DNA from: Pisolithus tinctorius
Lineage: Eukaryota > Basidiomycota > Agaricomycetes > Boletales > Pisolithaceae
Assembly: GCA_024663395.1 (NCBI GenBank)
Contig: JANFAH010000004.1
Coordinates: 4,008,089 to 4,072,088, forward strand
Direction of reading: 5' to 3'
DNA length: 64,000 nucleotides
Shown here in pieces: positions 46,901-57,800 of the stretch (its first letter is position 1; each line of letters starts with the position of its first letter). Position numbers and translations under genes: made by a program. Under the pieces are notes generated by a model. It had not been told where the DNA came from. It was given only the letters and a program-made list of their open reading frames with translations, and did no database searches.

Positions 46901-49900
46901 CCAGAACTCGAGGTAGAATAATTGAAGATGACATGTCCATCAATCTCAATCTTGTCACCATGCTTTGCAATGAATGTGCGGTCTTGGTGGTACTTGTCAG
47001 TCAAACGAGGGATAGGACTGAGCTTCGCACAGAGTGTCGACTCCCACTTCATGGGTTTTGAAGGTTGAGATCTGGCATTCTTGCTGGCGGCTGAGGTACG
47101 GCAAAGTTCACCAGTTCCTAAGTGGCATTGAGGGGATGAACATTAGGCAAACGTTGTACATACCTGGCTTGCTCTTGTCATCATCTAGTTTGATCCTGAG
47201 AAGTTTCACTTGCGTGGGATGTTCGTTGAGGAAGTTCAGTACATATGAGCTGGCATGGACCCATTTTTTCAGTTCCTTCTCATACCAGTGCCCACCCGTT
47301 AGGACGTGCTTGACCAGATCAAGCCAGGCGAACCTCTGGCATGAATCTTGGCTTGGGCCATGCTGACTGCTGTGAATGCATGATAGTCAGAACACATGAT
47401 TAAAGGATTCATAACGTTCTGTGGAAAAAACAATTGCAGGGCCAAATCTACGGATATAAGCAGGCAAATGGACAAGGAAGTGGAACTTTGGCTTCGAGAT
47501 GAGGATGCTTGGGGCACATGTTGCAGTTACATTCAAAAAATCTTCAATTGTTCGAGATAGCTTTGCCTGTTGTTGGAATGATCCTAGGTCAACGCAACAG
47601 TATGACATTAATGGAACTCACCAAGTAAACTTCGAGATTATCGATTTGCGTGTGCCAAAGAAAGACAACTAATTCTCCAATAATTGTCCATCCATCAATG
47701 ATGCTCTGAGGAACTAAGTCATAAATAACAAACGGCATGACCTGTGCTAAACTTTTGAAGTGTTTTCCGATCAATGAACCCTTGTAGTTGCATATATAAT
47801 CAGCGTTCAAACTTGGTGCATTCAGTGCTTCACGCTCGATGGAGTTGAGGTGGCTATGGAAGATTTCAAGTAGTTTTGCCTTCTTGATCAGGAATATTGT
47901 TTGGCCCCAAAAGTACTTGACAACGCCAAGTAAAATGGTATGAAGGATTTCTGTCGGGGTATCAAGGTGTATATTAACACCTGTGGATGCCATTTCACTG
48001 TTAGGTGATCTTCAATGGCAGTGAGACAACTCACCTGTCATGCCCAACAATGGGTTTATCATGTCATCAAGAGTTTGTCCATCAAGCAGAGTTGCTAGCT
48101 CCACTTCCAGTTCCATTTTAACGTCTGGTTCTTGCATGGGAGTGCTGCCCATCCCACACTTGCAAAGCCTTTTCCCCATCTTGATCAGTTTTTGGAGAAT
48201 AGGGATAGCGTGTCCTGAACACCTGTGGTTGAGACAGATGTCTTGACTTTCTCAGCTGCCCCTGGTAACATTGCAATTGAAAATTGGTTCTTAATCATGT
48301 TGGCTGTCTCAGTGGGTGTCCGAAGCGATCTGGGCTATGAGAATCAAACAACAGGCTCAAAGACAGTTGAATGGAATGCATGGACCTCAAATAAGGTACA
48401 ATATCTGCTGTCGGATTCCTTGTAGTCTTTTGTACCCCCAACGTGACAAGTACGGCAGAAATAATTACAGTTCAATCCACCCTGGCTGCAGATTTCGGCC
48501 TGCATTGGGTTATCACCAGTGTGAAAGAGCCCATTAGGAATGAGGAAGACCTCCTCCTCATCATGACAATCCCAAGCGATCATGCCTGTTTCTGCAGCAT
48601 GCCTGTAATGGGATTAGTCACACATCTGAGATGGTATCACAAACTTACATTATGGACTCTTTCACTGCATACATAAGCTCCATTGGAGAGGCATGGGGAG
48701 ATGAGGATACGAAGTGCACATGGAACTCCTGGTCCAGCATTTCTTGTGGGAGGGAAGCATTTGACATGTATATTACGAAGTGCTTGTTCCATTGCTTTGA
48801 GATATTACCAGAGACGTCGTCCATGAAAATGATAAGGGGGACGCAATAGACCATACGGCCACCTGATTTTTTGCGCCATGGATTTGGCATCAGCAATGCA
48901 TACCTTTTAGATGACTCCATAAATCCACACAAAAACTCTTCAGGGTTGGAGGAAAGCTCCTCGAAGGAGAATTTGAACGTTGAGGTCAGGACTATTTCCG
49001 GCTTGTCACTGACAAGAAAACCAGCCTACATATTTTCAGTGGATATCTGGGGGATGAAAGGACAAACTCACATCAGTTTGTTTGATGGCTCGCCCAAGAG
49101 CAAAAAGCTCCTTTGTGCCTTCTGTCGTAGGTAGGTCGCCACCTGAGGCAACACTGGACATTGCCAGAAAGAAGTGTTCAGGGATGAAATAACCCCCTGA
49201 GATGTCTTGTAACAATTCGTCAATGAAGTAGATCATTCCATTGACGCGAGCAGCAGGTGGTGATGGCAATTCATGAAGTAATTTGTCCCCATGGAACACT
49301 TGAGACCTTCCGTTGCCTCTGTCCTCAGGAAAGTCTTGCATTGAAAAGCGTGTGAGGGGGTTTGCATAGTCCTTTGTCTGATCTGTTAAAGTCGCCTATT
49401 ATGAGAATCATGTGAGACTGACCTTTGCAATCACATTCGCAATATTGTTGACATAAAAGATGTTGCCGGATGGAGACACCACCCTCATTGTTGGATCACC
49501 GACTGTGTCTTGAAGATACTTCTGATGTTGTTTTATCGCATAAAGAGATGGCACATCATGAGCACCAAGCTCTTTTGCCCAGTCAAGGACGGCCTGCATC
49601 TGTGCTTCTGAAAAAGGCAACCTTGGGGAGCTGAACAGCAGGGTGGTAATAAACAGCTGACAGAGTTGCTTCAGAAACATTCATGCACTCGCGAAGGCTC
49701 AAACCTACCGCCTTGCTTGGCCATGGATAAGTAGGATGATCGGGGGATACTTTCGATCTCGTCGTATTAGATGAGGGAACACTGTCATCTGCATTTATTT
49801 CAACAGGTAACAATACCTGGATAAGAAATGAAAGCATACCAGGGACCTCAATACCGAAGTGATCTTCTTCGAAGACCTCTTCGTGTGTGACATCACCGTG

Positions 49901-50663
49901 GATGGGGAAGTGGAACTGTGTAAATGGCATTGAGAACACCTCAGCATTTGTATAAAGAGATTCTTGCATGTCCTGGAACAAGTCCCAGTCATTGCCCAGT
50001 GACTGGTAACGGCTATTTGATGTTGCCTCCCAGAGCTCGCTCAGTGGCACATGAAGTGTACCAGATTTCCCAGTCATATCTTGTAATGGGGAAATATCAG
50101 ACAAGTTGGAGATGGGTCTGTTCGGGTGGTCACTATATTCAATCACCGGCTGAGGTTCGAGCGAATCCAAGTCAGCTTCATCGATAATGGGATTGGACTC
50201 GCAGATTTGATATGGGGGGATGGAGGGATGATTCTGTTCATCCGAGAGGCCAGGGTATTGCACTTGAAAGCCAGAAATAGTTGTCTGATTCTTCATCCAC
50301 ATCTTCAGATGGCGCTGATGGATATGCGACTGGGAATGAGACTTGATGTGCTTCAATGCAAATTCACAGAGATGACCATCGAGCATACATGGACAGATCA
50401 AGCAGACAATCTCAGTCCTATTTCCTGAGTTCGCAAATCGAAAGACTGAAACAAGGGCTGTCAGCGATCACAAATTTTGAGGCCAGGACAGGTGGCCTAC
50501 CTTTACCATCCACCATGCTTGCCAAGGTGGATTGTTTGGGCATTTCAGATTGATTCTTCATGTTGTTTCGACTGTCTCTATGAGTGTGCCGTGCTCGCAA
50601 ACTTGAGATCTTGGGACTGGAAGCTTCCCAAACGAAGTCACATGAACTCTTATGCGCCTGCAA
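43912..50663 (-). pseudogene. Large transposase-like multi-exon gene with one nonsense codon
   Basis: A long minus-strand gene whose exons join cleanly across short introns over most of its length. N-terminus: C2H2-like LQAHKSSCDFVWEA and LASMVDGKGRPPVLA. Middle: LPFSEAQMQAVLDWAKELGA, MQDFPEDRGNGRSQVF, IIFMDDVSGNISKQWNKH, GDNPMQAEICSQGG, CNYFCRTCHVGG, DTPTEILHTILLGVVKYFW, FSTERYESFNHVF. C-terminus: Pro/Gln-rich, then helical pieces ending at 43912. The pattern matches a multicopy Agaricomycete family I know only as uncharacterised. The Asp, Asp-with-His, Cys-cluster and Glu motifs suggest a DDE-type transposase of CACTA or KDZ kind, which is inference. A TGA at 47387-47389 (HVF*LSC) stands where arginine fits. 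A second TGA interrupts the zinc-finger start near 50690. No terminal repeats were found. Confidence 0.6.
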
Positions 50664-50987
50664 CGAACTTCACATCATGCATCGTGCTTCGGTGCATGCA
50701 CCGTATTCCATCTTCCATCAATACTTTCCACTCCGAATCTTCCAACAATTTCCCACTGAATTTGTTCCCCTTGCACAATGAATTCTTTTCTGGAGTCATG
50801 TCAAGCTGTTGTCCGTCTGGATGTCAAAAACTCCGATACAGAAACTGCCTATTTGCAACCTCTCATGTTCACAGTATGCTTCCCTGGGCCTGTGCCAAGG
50901 AGTCTTACCAACAATGATATAGTACGTTTGCAATTACTCCCTTCAATATGCAAATACCAATGATCCTGTAGCCCATTCAAATATCAG

Positions 50988-51546
50988 TGTCACTGTCTGA
51001 GGCATTTCGAGGAATCATACTCCCTGAGGTTCGACCTGGTACCTGGTGCGCTGATGAATCTGAGCATCCTCTATCCGTTGCAAGTGTGAGTTTGTCCTCT
51101 TCTTTCCTAACTGTGTGCAATAATCCTGCTGCGCATCATATTTTATCTAGACCGACATGAGCTATGATGAAATCCCAATCACGTTCCTACCCTTACCACC
51201 CCTGTGGAACCCAATGGACACCAACCACTGGTTGGAACTGTCAAAGGGAATTGAACAGTGGCTGGTGGACATCGTGCAAGTGACGAATGTTCCTGAATGG
51301 ACATGGGGTCATGACGTGTTCTGGCTTGCATATATTGGAGCATATCCAGCCTTCCCATGTGGGAAATGGGAGCCATGGAACCCGATCATCCCACTGGAAG
51401 GACAGTTCATCAAAGAATGGCTTGCAAAGGAAGAGACTGATAATACGTTCCCCCGTAATGTTTCAGACATGCTATCATACATCTGGAACGAATTTTGTAG
51501 ACATGCTGTCCTTTTCTACCCTTTCCCTTTGCTAGTCTCCAACTGA
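50988..51546 (+). CDS. Hypothetical protein, at least two exons
   Basis: Exon 50988-51085 (SLSEAFRGIILPEVRPGTW...) and exon 51151-51546 (TDMSYDEIPITFLPLPP... to FYPFPLLVSN) are joined by a well-formed intron (GTGAGT...CTAG). The two exons code about 163 residues, rich in Trp and Pro, with no domain recognised. The start is unclear: an ATG would be created only by splicing to an exon ending ...ATA near 50920. It may be a fragment of a longer gene. Confidence 0.45.
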
Positions 51547-52134
51547 TCTATGTGTTCTGTCCCCGCTATATATGCATAACTACCTGTTGTAGTTTGTTGT
51601 ATTTTGCAATGGACGTGACGTGTTTCTGACTGGAAACATCTGCTCAATTCTTGGAAGTGACCAGCAGGGTAACAGTTGCAGATATTGGTGTCACCGCCAT
51701 GTGCAGTGGGTATCTGACCTACATGAGCTGCATGCCCATAGTATACCCTTGGCCAGTATGGGATCCATGCTGAAATAAGTATATGGCACATCCACCATGA
51801 TCAGTACCAGGCTGTCGTACATTCCTTGCCTGGCCTGGCCTTACCACGGATGTTCCAGGTACCTCATACAAAGTATATTACACGTATCCAACATTAGCGA
51901 TGTGTTTGACAATTTTTGAATTTCTAGAATCTGCATATGGCACACACCTGACAGCTGTGCTATGCGTAACGTGGGAGACAGTTTCCAGGGCTCATGGGTT
52001 CTGCAAATTTGGCAACTAGACATGTAAGTATTGTGGTCATGTAGACCCGTAAACAGGAAGTGTTTCCCACGGTAAGCAAAAGTAGCGTCAATTAGTGAAC
52101 GAAGACTACGAGTGACTTGCCAAATCTAACAAGG
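51547..52134. other. No gene recognised
   Basis: No conserved frame. The right edge is the breakpoint where GTPase copy H begins on the minus strand. Confidence 0.4.
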
Positions 52135-53750
52135 CAGTCCTGCATTTTATGGCCAGGGAAATTTGCGCTGGTACCCAGCGCACTCCAGTATTCTTGTAAA
52201 AAGATCAGCCTCTAATAAAGTGTTGCATATATCCAGACTCACTCTGCTTTCCCACGCTGTTTAACAAGTCAAAATACATGCACTGTCGCAATGATTGACA
52301 CTTACGCAATTGATAACTCAACCTTCAATGTAGGCACCATTCCTAGTGCCCATGCAGCTGCCAGAGGCACTGGCAATACTTGGTTCTCCGGGGAGGTGAA
52401 ACTCATAGATACCATGTCCTAAGTAAGGCTTATTAGGTCCTTAAGCCCCTGCTCATATCTGGGTTTCGCTGGCAGTGCCTGGACTGAGTGATAGAACGGA
52501 ATCGGAGGAATAACACTCACAGCTAACGGCCACATGTGCAATACCCTTATCTCCCGTAAAGTCCTGAATTGGCTGGATGCAATACTCTTGTAGGTATCGT
52601 TTCCCTGCTTCATGATCACGGGGAAATTTCTGACGCATGTAACTCAGGAGACAGTCATGCTTCGTGAATACGACTATCGTCGGCGCTGAATACAGTTGGT
52701 ATACTGGAGATGGAACAACAGTATAATTGCTCACTATTCCCTAGGACTTCCTTCCTTATTTTCAGAAACGCTTCTGCAGTGTCCTCCAAAAGTCGTTCAC
52801 CATACGATGGAATGGGCATTTGAAAACACAACCTATCATATAGACCCTTCCATCAAAAATTTCAGCGTGGCTGTCTCAGAACTACGTACCAGACCACGTG
52901 AAGTTGATCTTTGATCTTGGGTTCTTTCTTCCTCTTTACTATGAATGACTTCAAGGTTTCATAGTTGCCAGCATCTCCCACCTCAAAACCTTCGCTAACA
53001 TGCAAAATGAGCTGGTCGTTCTCTGGTGAAGTGAATTCCTGCTCAATGTCTGCCTCCCCTGGCTTATCCTTTTCTACATTCTATGGCCGTCATCAATGCC
53101 AGGTAGGAACACAAAATTTGAACCACTCAACCGCAGTGCTCACACCGAAGATTCGATTGATCAAAGAAGATTTTCCAATGCCTGACTGTAAGGATGTTAG
53201 AACCTAGGCGAGTGACGGCAAGCAAATTCAAGTTACCTTTCCAACTACCAATACTTGGAAACTATTATATGGCGATGAGTGAGACACTGACAAGTGTGAA
53301 GTTGACTCACCAAGGACACTCCCGAATGAGGTCTTCAGTGGTTGGCCATAGACCCTTGCGATTGGCAGGTGCAAGTGTGTCTGCAGTTGGAGGTGAGTGG
53401 ACAGGTACAGGTGTACCAGTACTCCGAGCTGTGTCCTGCTAGTTGCCATCTATCAGCACTTGTCCGGCACCGCCTGCTTCCCACGTACATCCAATGTGGA
53501 ATGAGTAGCGATTGGATGCTCAGTGGTTGATTGTGAAACCACAGGGTTTGCAGGTACACTCGGAGCCAAAACCTGTAAACCCTCCGTTAGCACTCATCAT
53601 GTAACGTGTGCTGTTTGCATACGCCTGGCTGTGTTTGGGGTACGAAGCCGAGCTTGACGGGTGCTTTGCCCCATACGTGCAGAAATCTGCGCAAATTTCA
53701 GGACCCCAAAGGATGACATATAGTCCAAAGTTTACCGTAGACCTTTGATA
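52135..53750 (-). pseudogene. C2-like/P-loop GTPase, copy H, truncated at both ends
   Basis: The only minus-strand copy, A/B subtype. From high to low coordinates: end of the C2-like region, linker exons (TADTLAPANRKGLWPTTEDL-like), 25-nt P-loop exon, SGIGKSSLINRIFG, then HVSEGFEVGDAGN where sisters have HDSKGFE (G3 Asp replaced by Val), TKHD, and the exons to ANFPGHKMQDC. It stops at about 52137, lacking the hydrophobic and helical C-terminal parts. Upstream, at about 53750, it joins exons belonging to a protein kinase gene. G3 loss and the missing ends make it non-functional as a GTPase on its own. Confidence 0.75.
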
Positions 53751-55033
53751 GTACTCTTCTTGCTAGCTGCAGGAGGAGCAGATGGTAGACTATTGTCATT
53801 CAGGTCTGGTACGAGTCAAAGCACTTACTCCCTCGCATTCCGGGCCTGTAGGTTCCAGGGACCGCAGTATCACAAGCCCGGTCGTACATAACCGTTTCCA
53901 GGGCTGCACTGCCTTCCAACACTTGATCTGTCATAATATCCCGCCTAGCCACCTCATTGACCAGTGTCTCTCTGTCAGCAGGAGTAGCGGAAGTTCAGAT
54001 AAGCGTCGATACCACAGGAGCATAAAGCAGACATGTAGAGTTAGTATATCTGTACATTGGCGCTCCAGGGATTCCGACTCACCATGGTATCTGGTAACTT
54101 TCTGGCTCTTTCGAGGTTGAATGTCCAGAGGCAGCCACTTCGGGTGGCATTGCAGTAGAGCTAGCTTGGTGCTGCAAAGTGCAGTCAAAGGATGAATAAC
54201 ACTCTGAAAGGGTTACAACAGACGATGGCTGCCTTGATCTTTTCTACAATATCCTCTACTGTGTGCCATGATGAAGGATCACGTCTCCAGCATGACGTGC
54301 AAATTTCCCACCACGCATCTGACAGACGGAATTGTGTCGACTCCCCAACAGGGCGAGTTGGCAGTTCCCCCTCTGTTATCCTATGTGTGACACTTCCCAC
54401 ATTTCGACAATCACGGAAAGGTATTGATCGAGTGAATAACTCCTAGTAATACAATGAACACCACACAGAGGAAAAAATCAATGGCATACCAAAATCGTCA
54501 TCCCCAAGGCCCACACGTTGCTTTCCTTTGATGCGGGGGAGTTATTTACAAGCTCTGGGGCCATCCAATGGATTGAGCCCCCGAAGGGGGCATCAGCGGT
54601 CATGTTGAAGGTGGATGTGTTTACAGTGGAAAGACCGAAGTCGCTCAGTAGCATGCGGCGATCACTGGACACCAGCACATTTGCCTATAGGACGCGTCAA
54701 CCACAATATTTACAAACCGAGCATCCTTACACCCTTCAGATCTCCATGGACTATTGGACCCGGCGGACTAACGTAGTTATGGAGATAGTACAGTCCGCTA
54801 GCAATGTCTTCGAGCTAAATGAGAATGTCAAGTAATGCGAAGATAAACGACACGCCTTTTTGACTGACCCGCGGATCATTTTCTATGTTTTGGACATAAT
54901 TGTGCGCATTTCCCAATGACATCCATTCAGATATTATAGAAACTGTGGAATCGAATTCAGTAGAGATCCCGAGCATGCGAATGACATTTTCATGATGCAG
55001 CTTCGACCATATATGTACCTCTCGAAAGATACG
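53751..55033 (-). pseudogene. TKL-type protein kinase, 5'-truncated, joined to GTPase copy H
   Basis: Kinase exons on the minus strand: RIFREVHIWSKLHHENVIRM (alpha-C region), SIISEWMSLGNAHNYVQ, LEDIASGLYYLHNY...HGDLKG (catalytic loop), intron GTAAGG...TAG, ANVLVSSDRR...LSDFGLST (DFG), GGSIHWMAPEL (APE), WALGMTIL, intron, ELFTRSIPFRDCRNVG and WWEICTSCWRRDPSSW with DIVEKIKAA. The glycine loop and VAIK lysine exons are missing: nothing kinase-like is found above 55033, where AT-rich sequence begins. Further exons code an STAMPPEVAASGHSTS tail and MTDQVLEGSAALETVMY, then KKSTIKGLR, which splices toward the C2-like end of copy H. TKL kinases of this look are abundant in Agaricomycetes. It is probably inactive. 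Confidence 0.75.
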
Positions 55034-55599
55034 CTAGATGGGAAAGGTTCAGCTCGAGCCGAGATGGTCATAGTACATAAAACCTGCTTATACTTTCAGT
55101 GCATCTGCATCCCCCGAGTGTGTGCAATGGAAGGTTTTGATTGCCAGCATCAGCAAATTCACACATTACTATTTTGCATACTATTCATACTATTTATGTC
55201 CTATTCACACCAAAATAGTCAGAAAAGAAATAATAGTCTTTTTAGTAGGTTCATTTACTATCCACACTATTTTTCATACTATTTTTTGATTATTTATGCT
55301 ATTTTCCCACTATTACTACTATCTGACTTGTCATCAACTGCAACTTTCTTAGCACTTATTCTCACTATTTTCACTTTTGTTCAGCTCACATAAAATGCGA
55401 TGCATTCATGATAAAGCAGTGCAGCACTGAAACATTAAATGAGTGTAGGCCTACGACAATCCAAAATGAGGGTGACTCAAGTAAGCACAAAAAAAGACAC
55501 AATTAATTCAATGATTGTAGTTGGCAACGAGCAACTCAGGGCAGAAGGGGGGAGAGAATGAGAGCATGTCCAAATCGTGGGATCCTATCAATGACTTGT
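55034..55599. repeat. AT-rich low-complexity region
   Basis: From about 55160 to 55390 the sequence is built of variants of ACTATTT/CACTATTTT in both orientations. No gene is seen. It cuts the 5' end of the kinase. Confidence 0.55.
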
Positions 55600-55765
55600 T
55601 AGTAGTGTGCATAAATAATGATGTGACTTACAAAGAGTGGCAATTAAATCGTTGACGTTGTCCTCCCTGCATTGAAAGCTCCCTCCCTCCAACACACAAT
55701 CCATACTGTATGGAATGAGCATAGTTGCTCCCATAATGATGTTATGGAGCACAGCATTGTCATGC
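55600..55765 (-). pseudogene. Short coding remnant next to the gag-only element
   Basis: The minus strand reads NAVLHNIIMGATMLIPYSMD and CREDNVNDLIATLC without a stop up to the edge of the 159-bp repeat. The sense and composition look protein-like, but the family is not recognised. It is cut on its upstream side by the repeat at 55766. Confidence 0.35.
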
Positions 55766-55924
55766 TGTAGTAGGGAGGCCTGGGGGCTGGAGGTGAGGAC
55801 ACAGCCACATTAGGCTTAGTCAGATGGAGGTAGACACAGACGTGGACACATTCAGTAGATACATCTTCCTACAGCTTGCCTCGAGCTCAGCTCATCGCTC
55901 GTGAGGCACTCTCCCACTGCTCCA
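55766..55924 (+). repeat. Left 159-bp direct repeat (LTR-like)
   Basis: Matches 57642-57800 over all 159 bases with scattered substitutions, no indels seen. TG...CA ends. Confidence 0.85.
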
Positions 55925-56732
55925 TCTTGGTGACAATAGTGTGATTCGACCCACACCAGCTTCCCTTTTTTTTCCATCTCAGTCACCGTCATTGTCAAGT
56001 CCAGGCCTACTCCGACCAACTCCAACGCTATATAGGGTCTAGAGAGTGGTCCGGAAGCAAGTCCGACACACAGGAACAGAACTCCGACTAGCGGAGTGTT
56101 GGCAGGAACGAAGTCCGCCGAGACAGAGGCGGAGCGGAGTGAGGGCGTCGGGTTTAGCTCATGCGCTACCCCCTTGCACGATCTCAGCCCTTGTATTTCA
56201 GAGGGAGAGTACAGACGGAGAGTCGGAGATAACTCTGACAGACAGAAGACGGAATCGGAGGGAGTAGGAACTAAGTTGATATTCGTACTGAAGAACAGCG
56301 GAGTACAGTACACGTTTTTATACTACTACGGGGGTACAGTAACCGGAATCGGAACTGACATACGGAGACTCATAAGTTTTCAAGTAAAATTTCCTGGATG
56401 ACGAATGAAGGGTAGACGGAGGACATACGAACGGGTAACACAGAACATCCAGAAAAGGAAACAGTCCAGGCGCTAGACCACGCGGTGAGCGCGCTGCGGA
56501 GTACCTGACTGCGAAGGTAGTCACATGACCCCTCAGAGAACGGACCGCTCGGTCCGGTAGGAGGGCAACACAAGTCCGACAGCAGTCGGAGCGGAGATGG
56601 TTTGCAACCAACAGAAGTTGGGCGGAGTTGGTGTGGAGTGAGCGGATGAACGGCGGAAAGGGATGCGGAGTGAGCAAAGACCTATGACGAACGCATGGTT
56701 ATGACAGTCATCTCCAGACTACTTTTCAGGCT
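55925..56732. other. Non-coding internal part of the gag-only element
   Basis: From about 56040 to 56700 the sequence is dense in CGGAGT/ACTCCG words, giving open frames on several strands that look like chance. TGGTGAC near 55929 may be the primer-binding site. Confidence 0.4.
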
Positions 56733-57425
56733 GTGTCAGTTGCAATGTGGCAGCGACTCTTCGTTTTTCATGGCAACTATCAGAATGCACATGAATGGCT
56801 TACAATAGTGGATCAGCATGTCATTGTCCATGATAAAGGCTGCGAGAAAATCCAAGTTGTCTCCTGCAAACTAGACTTGAAGGTGTTCGAGTGGTTTTCA
56901 CAGCTCCCTATGGGTTTTAAGAAACACTGGGACATTTTCAGAGAATTGTTTGTTGCAAAGTGGGTTGATAGGCTAGGGGAAGTAGAGATGAAGGAAAAAA
57001 GGTTAGCTCTGTTACGACATTTGAATCCTCTCGAGGCAGGTACCCTTGCCCTGGATGTCTTCTTTACTGTTCTGGAGGTGGAACCTGACACGAGGCCAGC
57101 CACTGAGGGTGAAAATCAGAGGGAGGAGAATGGAGTACCCTCATTCAATTGGGCGGATGATGTTGACACAACTGTCATTCCAACTACCAGACTCGTTTCA
57201 CCTGTTACTCGCATACCTTGCGACTTCTCAGGCCTTTGTTTGAGCACCAAGAACCCTTGGGAAAGTCTAAACTGTTGCCACCATCGTTCTCACCCACGTA
57301 CACAGAATTTATGCCATTCACACAAGTATGCTACATGCGGTCATGCACCTCAACCCCCTACATCGTCACAGTTACCACTGAAACCACCAGTGCCAGTGCC
57401 AGTTCAACTTGTCGAGACCATTTGA
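56733..57425 (+). CDS. Retrotransposon Gag-domain protein
   Basis: 230 residues from ATG 56733 to 57425. Residues 5-90 fit the retrotransposon gag domain (PF03732 type): FHGNYQNAHEWLTIVD, VFEWFSQLPMGFKKHW, IFRELFVAKWVDRLGE. The second half is Pro/Ser/Thr-rich, with Cys and His scattered (NCCHHRSHP, HKYATCGHAP) but no standard knuckle. The ORF is open throughout and no pol follows. Because it is intact between LTR-like repeats it could be a capsid gene of a non-autonomous element or a domesticated fragment. Confidence 0.7.
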   Translation: MSVAMWQRLFVFHGNYQNAHEWLTIVDQHVIVHDKGCEKIQVVSCKLDLKVFEWFSQLPMGFKKHWDIFRELFVAKWVDRLGEVEMKEKRLALLRHLNPLEAGTLALDVFFTVLEVEPDTRPATEGENQREENGVPSFNWADDVDTTVIPTTRLVSPVTRIPCDFSGLCLSTKNPWESLNCCHHRSHPRTQNLCHSHKYATCGHAPQPPTSSQLPLKPPVPVPVQLVETI

Positions 57426-57641
57426 CACCCTCATGGGATCGCACCGACAAAGCCTGTGGTTAGGACAATGTTGCCTTCCACAGGTACTTGTACAGGTTCA
57501 CCTTCATGGTGTTCGTGCATCCTTTCTTTAGGTTGGAGCAGGGACCCCCTTCTTGCGGGTCTTTCCAGGGTTTTGGAGGTGTTAGGGTGGAGGTGAGACT
57601 GCAGCACAGCAAGGACGCTGCTATGTTTTGAAGGGGGCACA

Positions 57642-57800
57642 TGTAGTAGGGAGGCCTGGGGGCCGGAGGTGAGGACACAGACACATTAGGCTTAGTCAGA
57701 CAGAGGTAGACACGGATGTGGACACATTCAGTAGATACATCTTCCTACAGCTTGCCTCAAGCTCAGCTCATCGCTTGTGAGGCTCTCTCCCACTGCTCCA
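57642..57800 (+). repeat. Right 159-bp direct repeat (LTR-like)
   Basis: See 55766-55924. Its outer edge falls exactly at the 3' end of the minus-strand gene 57801-60174. Confidence 0.85.

Larger units (their letters stand above)
55766..57800 (+). mobile_element. Gag-only (TR-GAG-like) retroelement candidate
   Basis: Two 159-bp direct repeats beginning TGTAGTAGGG and ending CTGCTCCA flank 1717 bp. Next to the left repeat, after two or three bases, is TGGTGAC, a possible primer-binding site. Directly before the right repeat is GAAGGGGGCACA, a polypurine tract. Between them is a gag ORF and no pol. This is the plan of TR-GAG elements described in plants. No target duplication is seen (CATGC left, ACACT right), so the outer edges may have been changed by recombination. 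Confidence 0.55.

Noticed and set aside
50477..50917. 146-residue plus-strand frame over the start of the transposase-like gene
   Set aside because: No protein-like motif, and the minus strand carries the zinc-finger-like first exon here.
55852..56313. 153-residue minus-strand frame in the CGGAGT-rich region
   Set aside because: Several frames are open at once because of the repetitive composition, and it runs into the 159-bp repeat.
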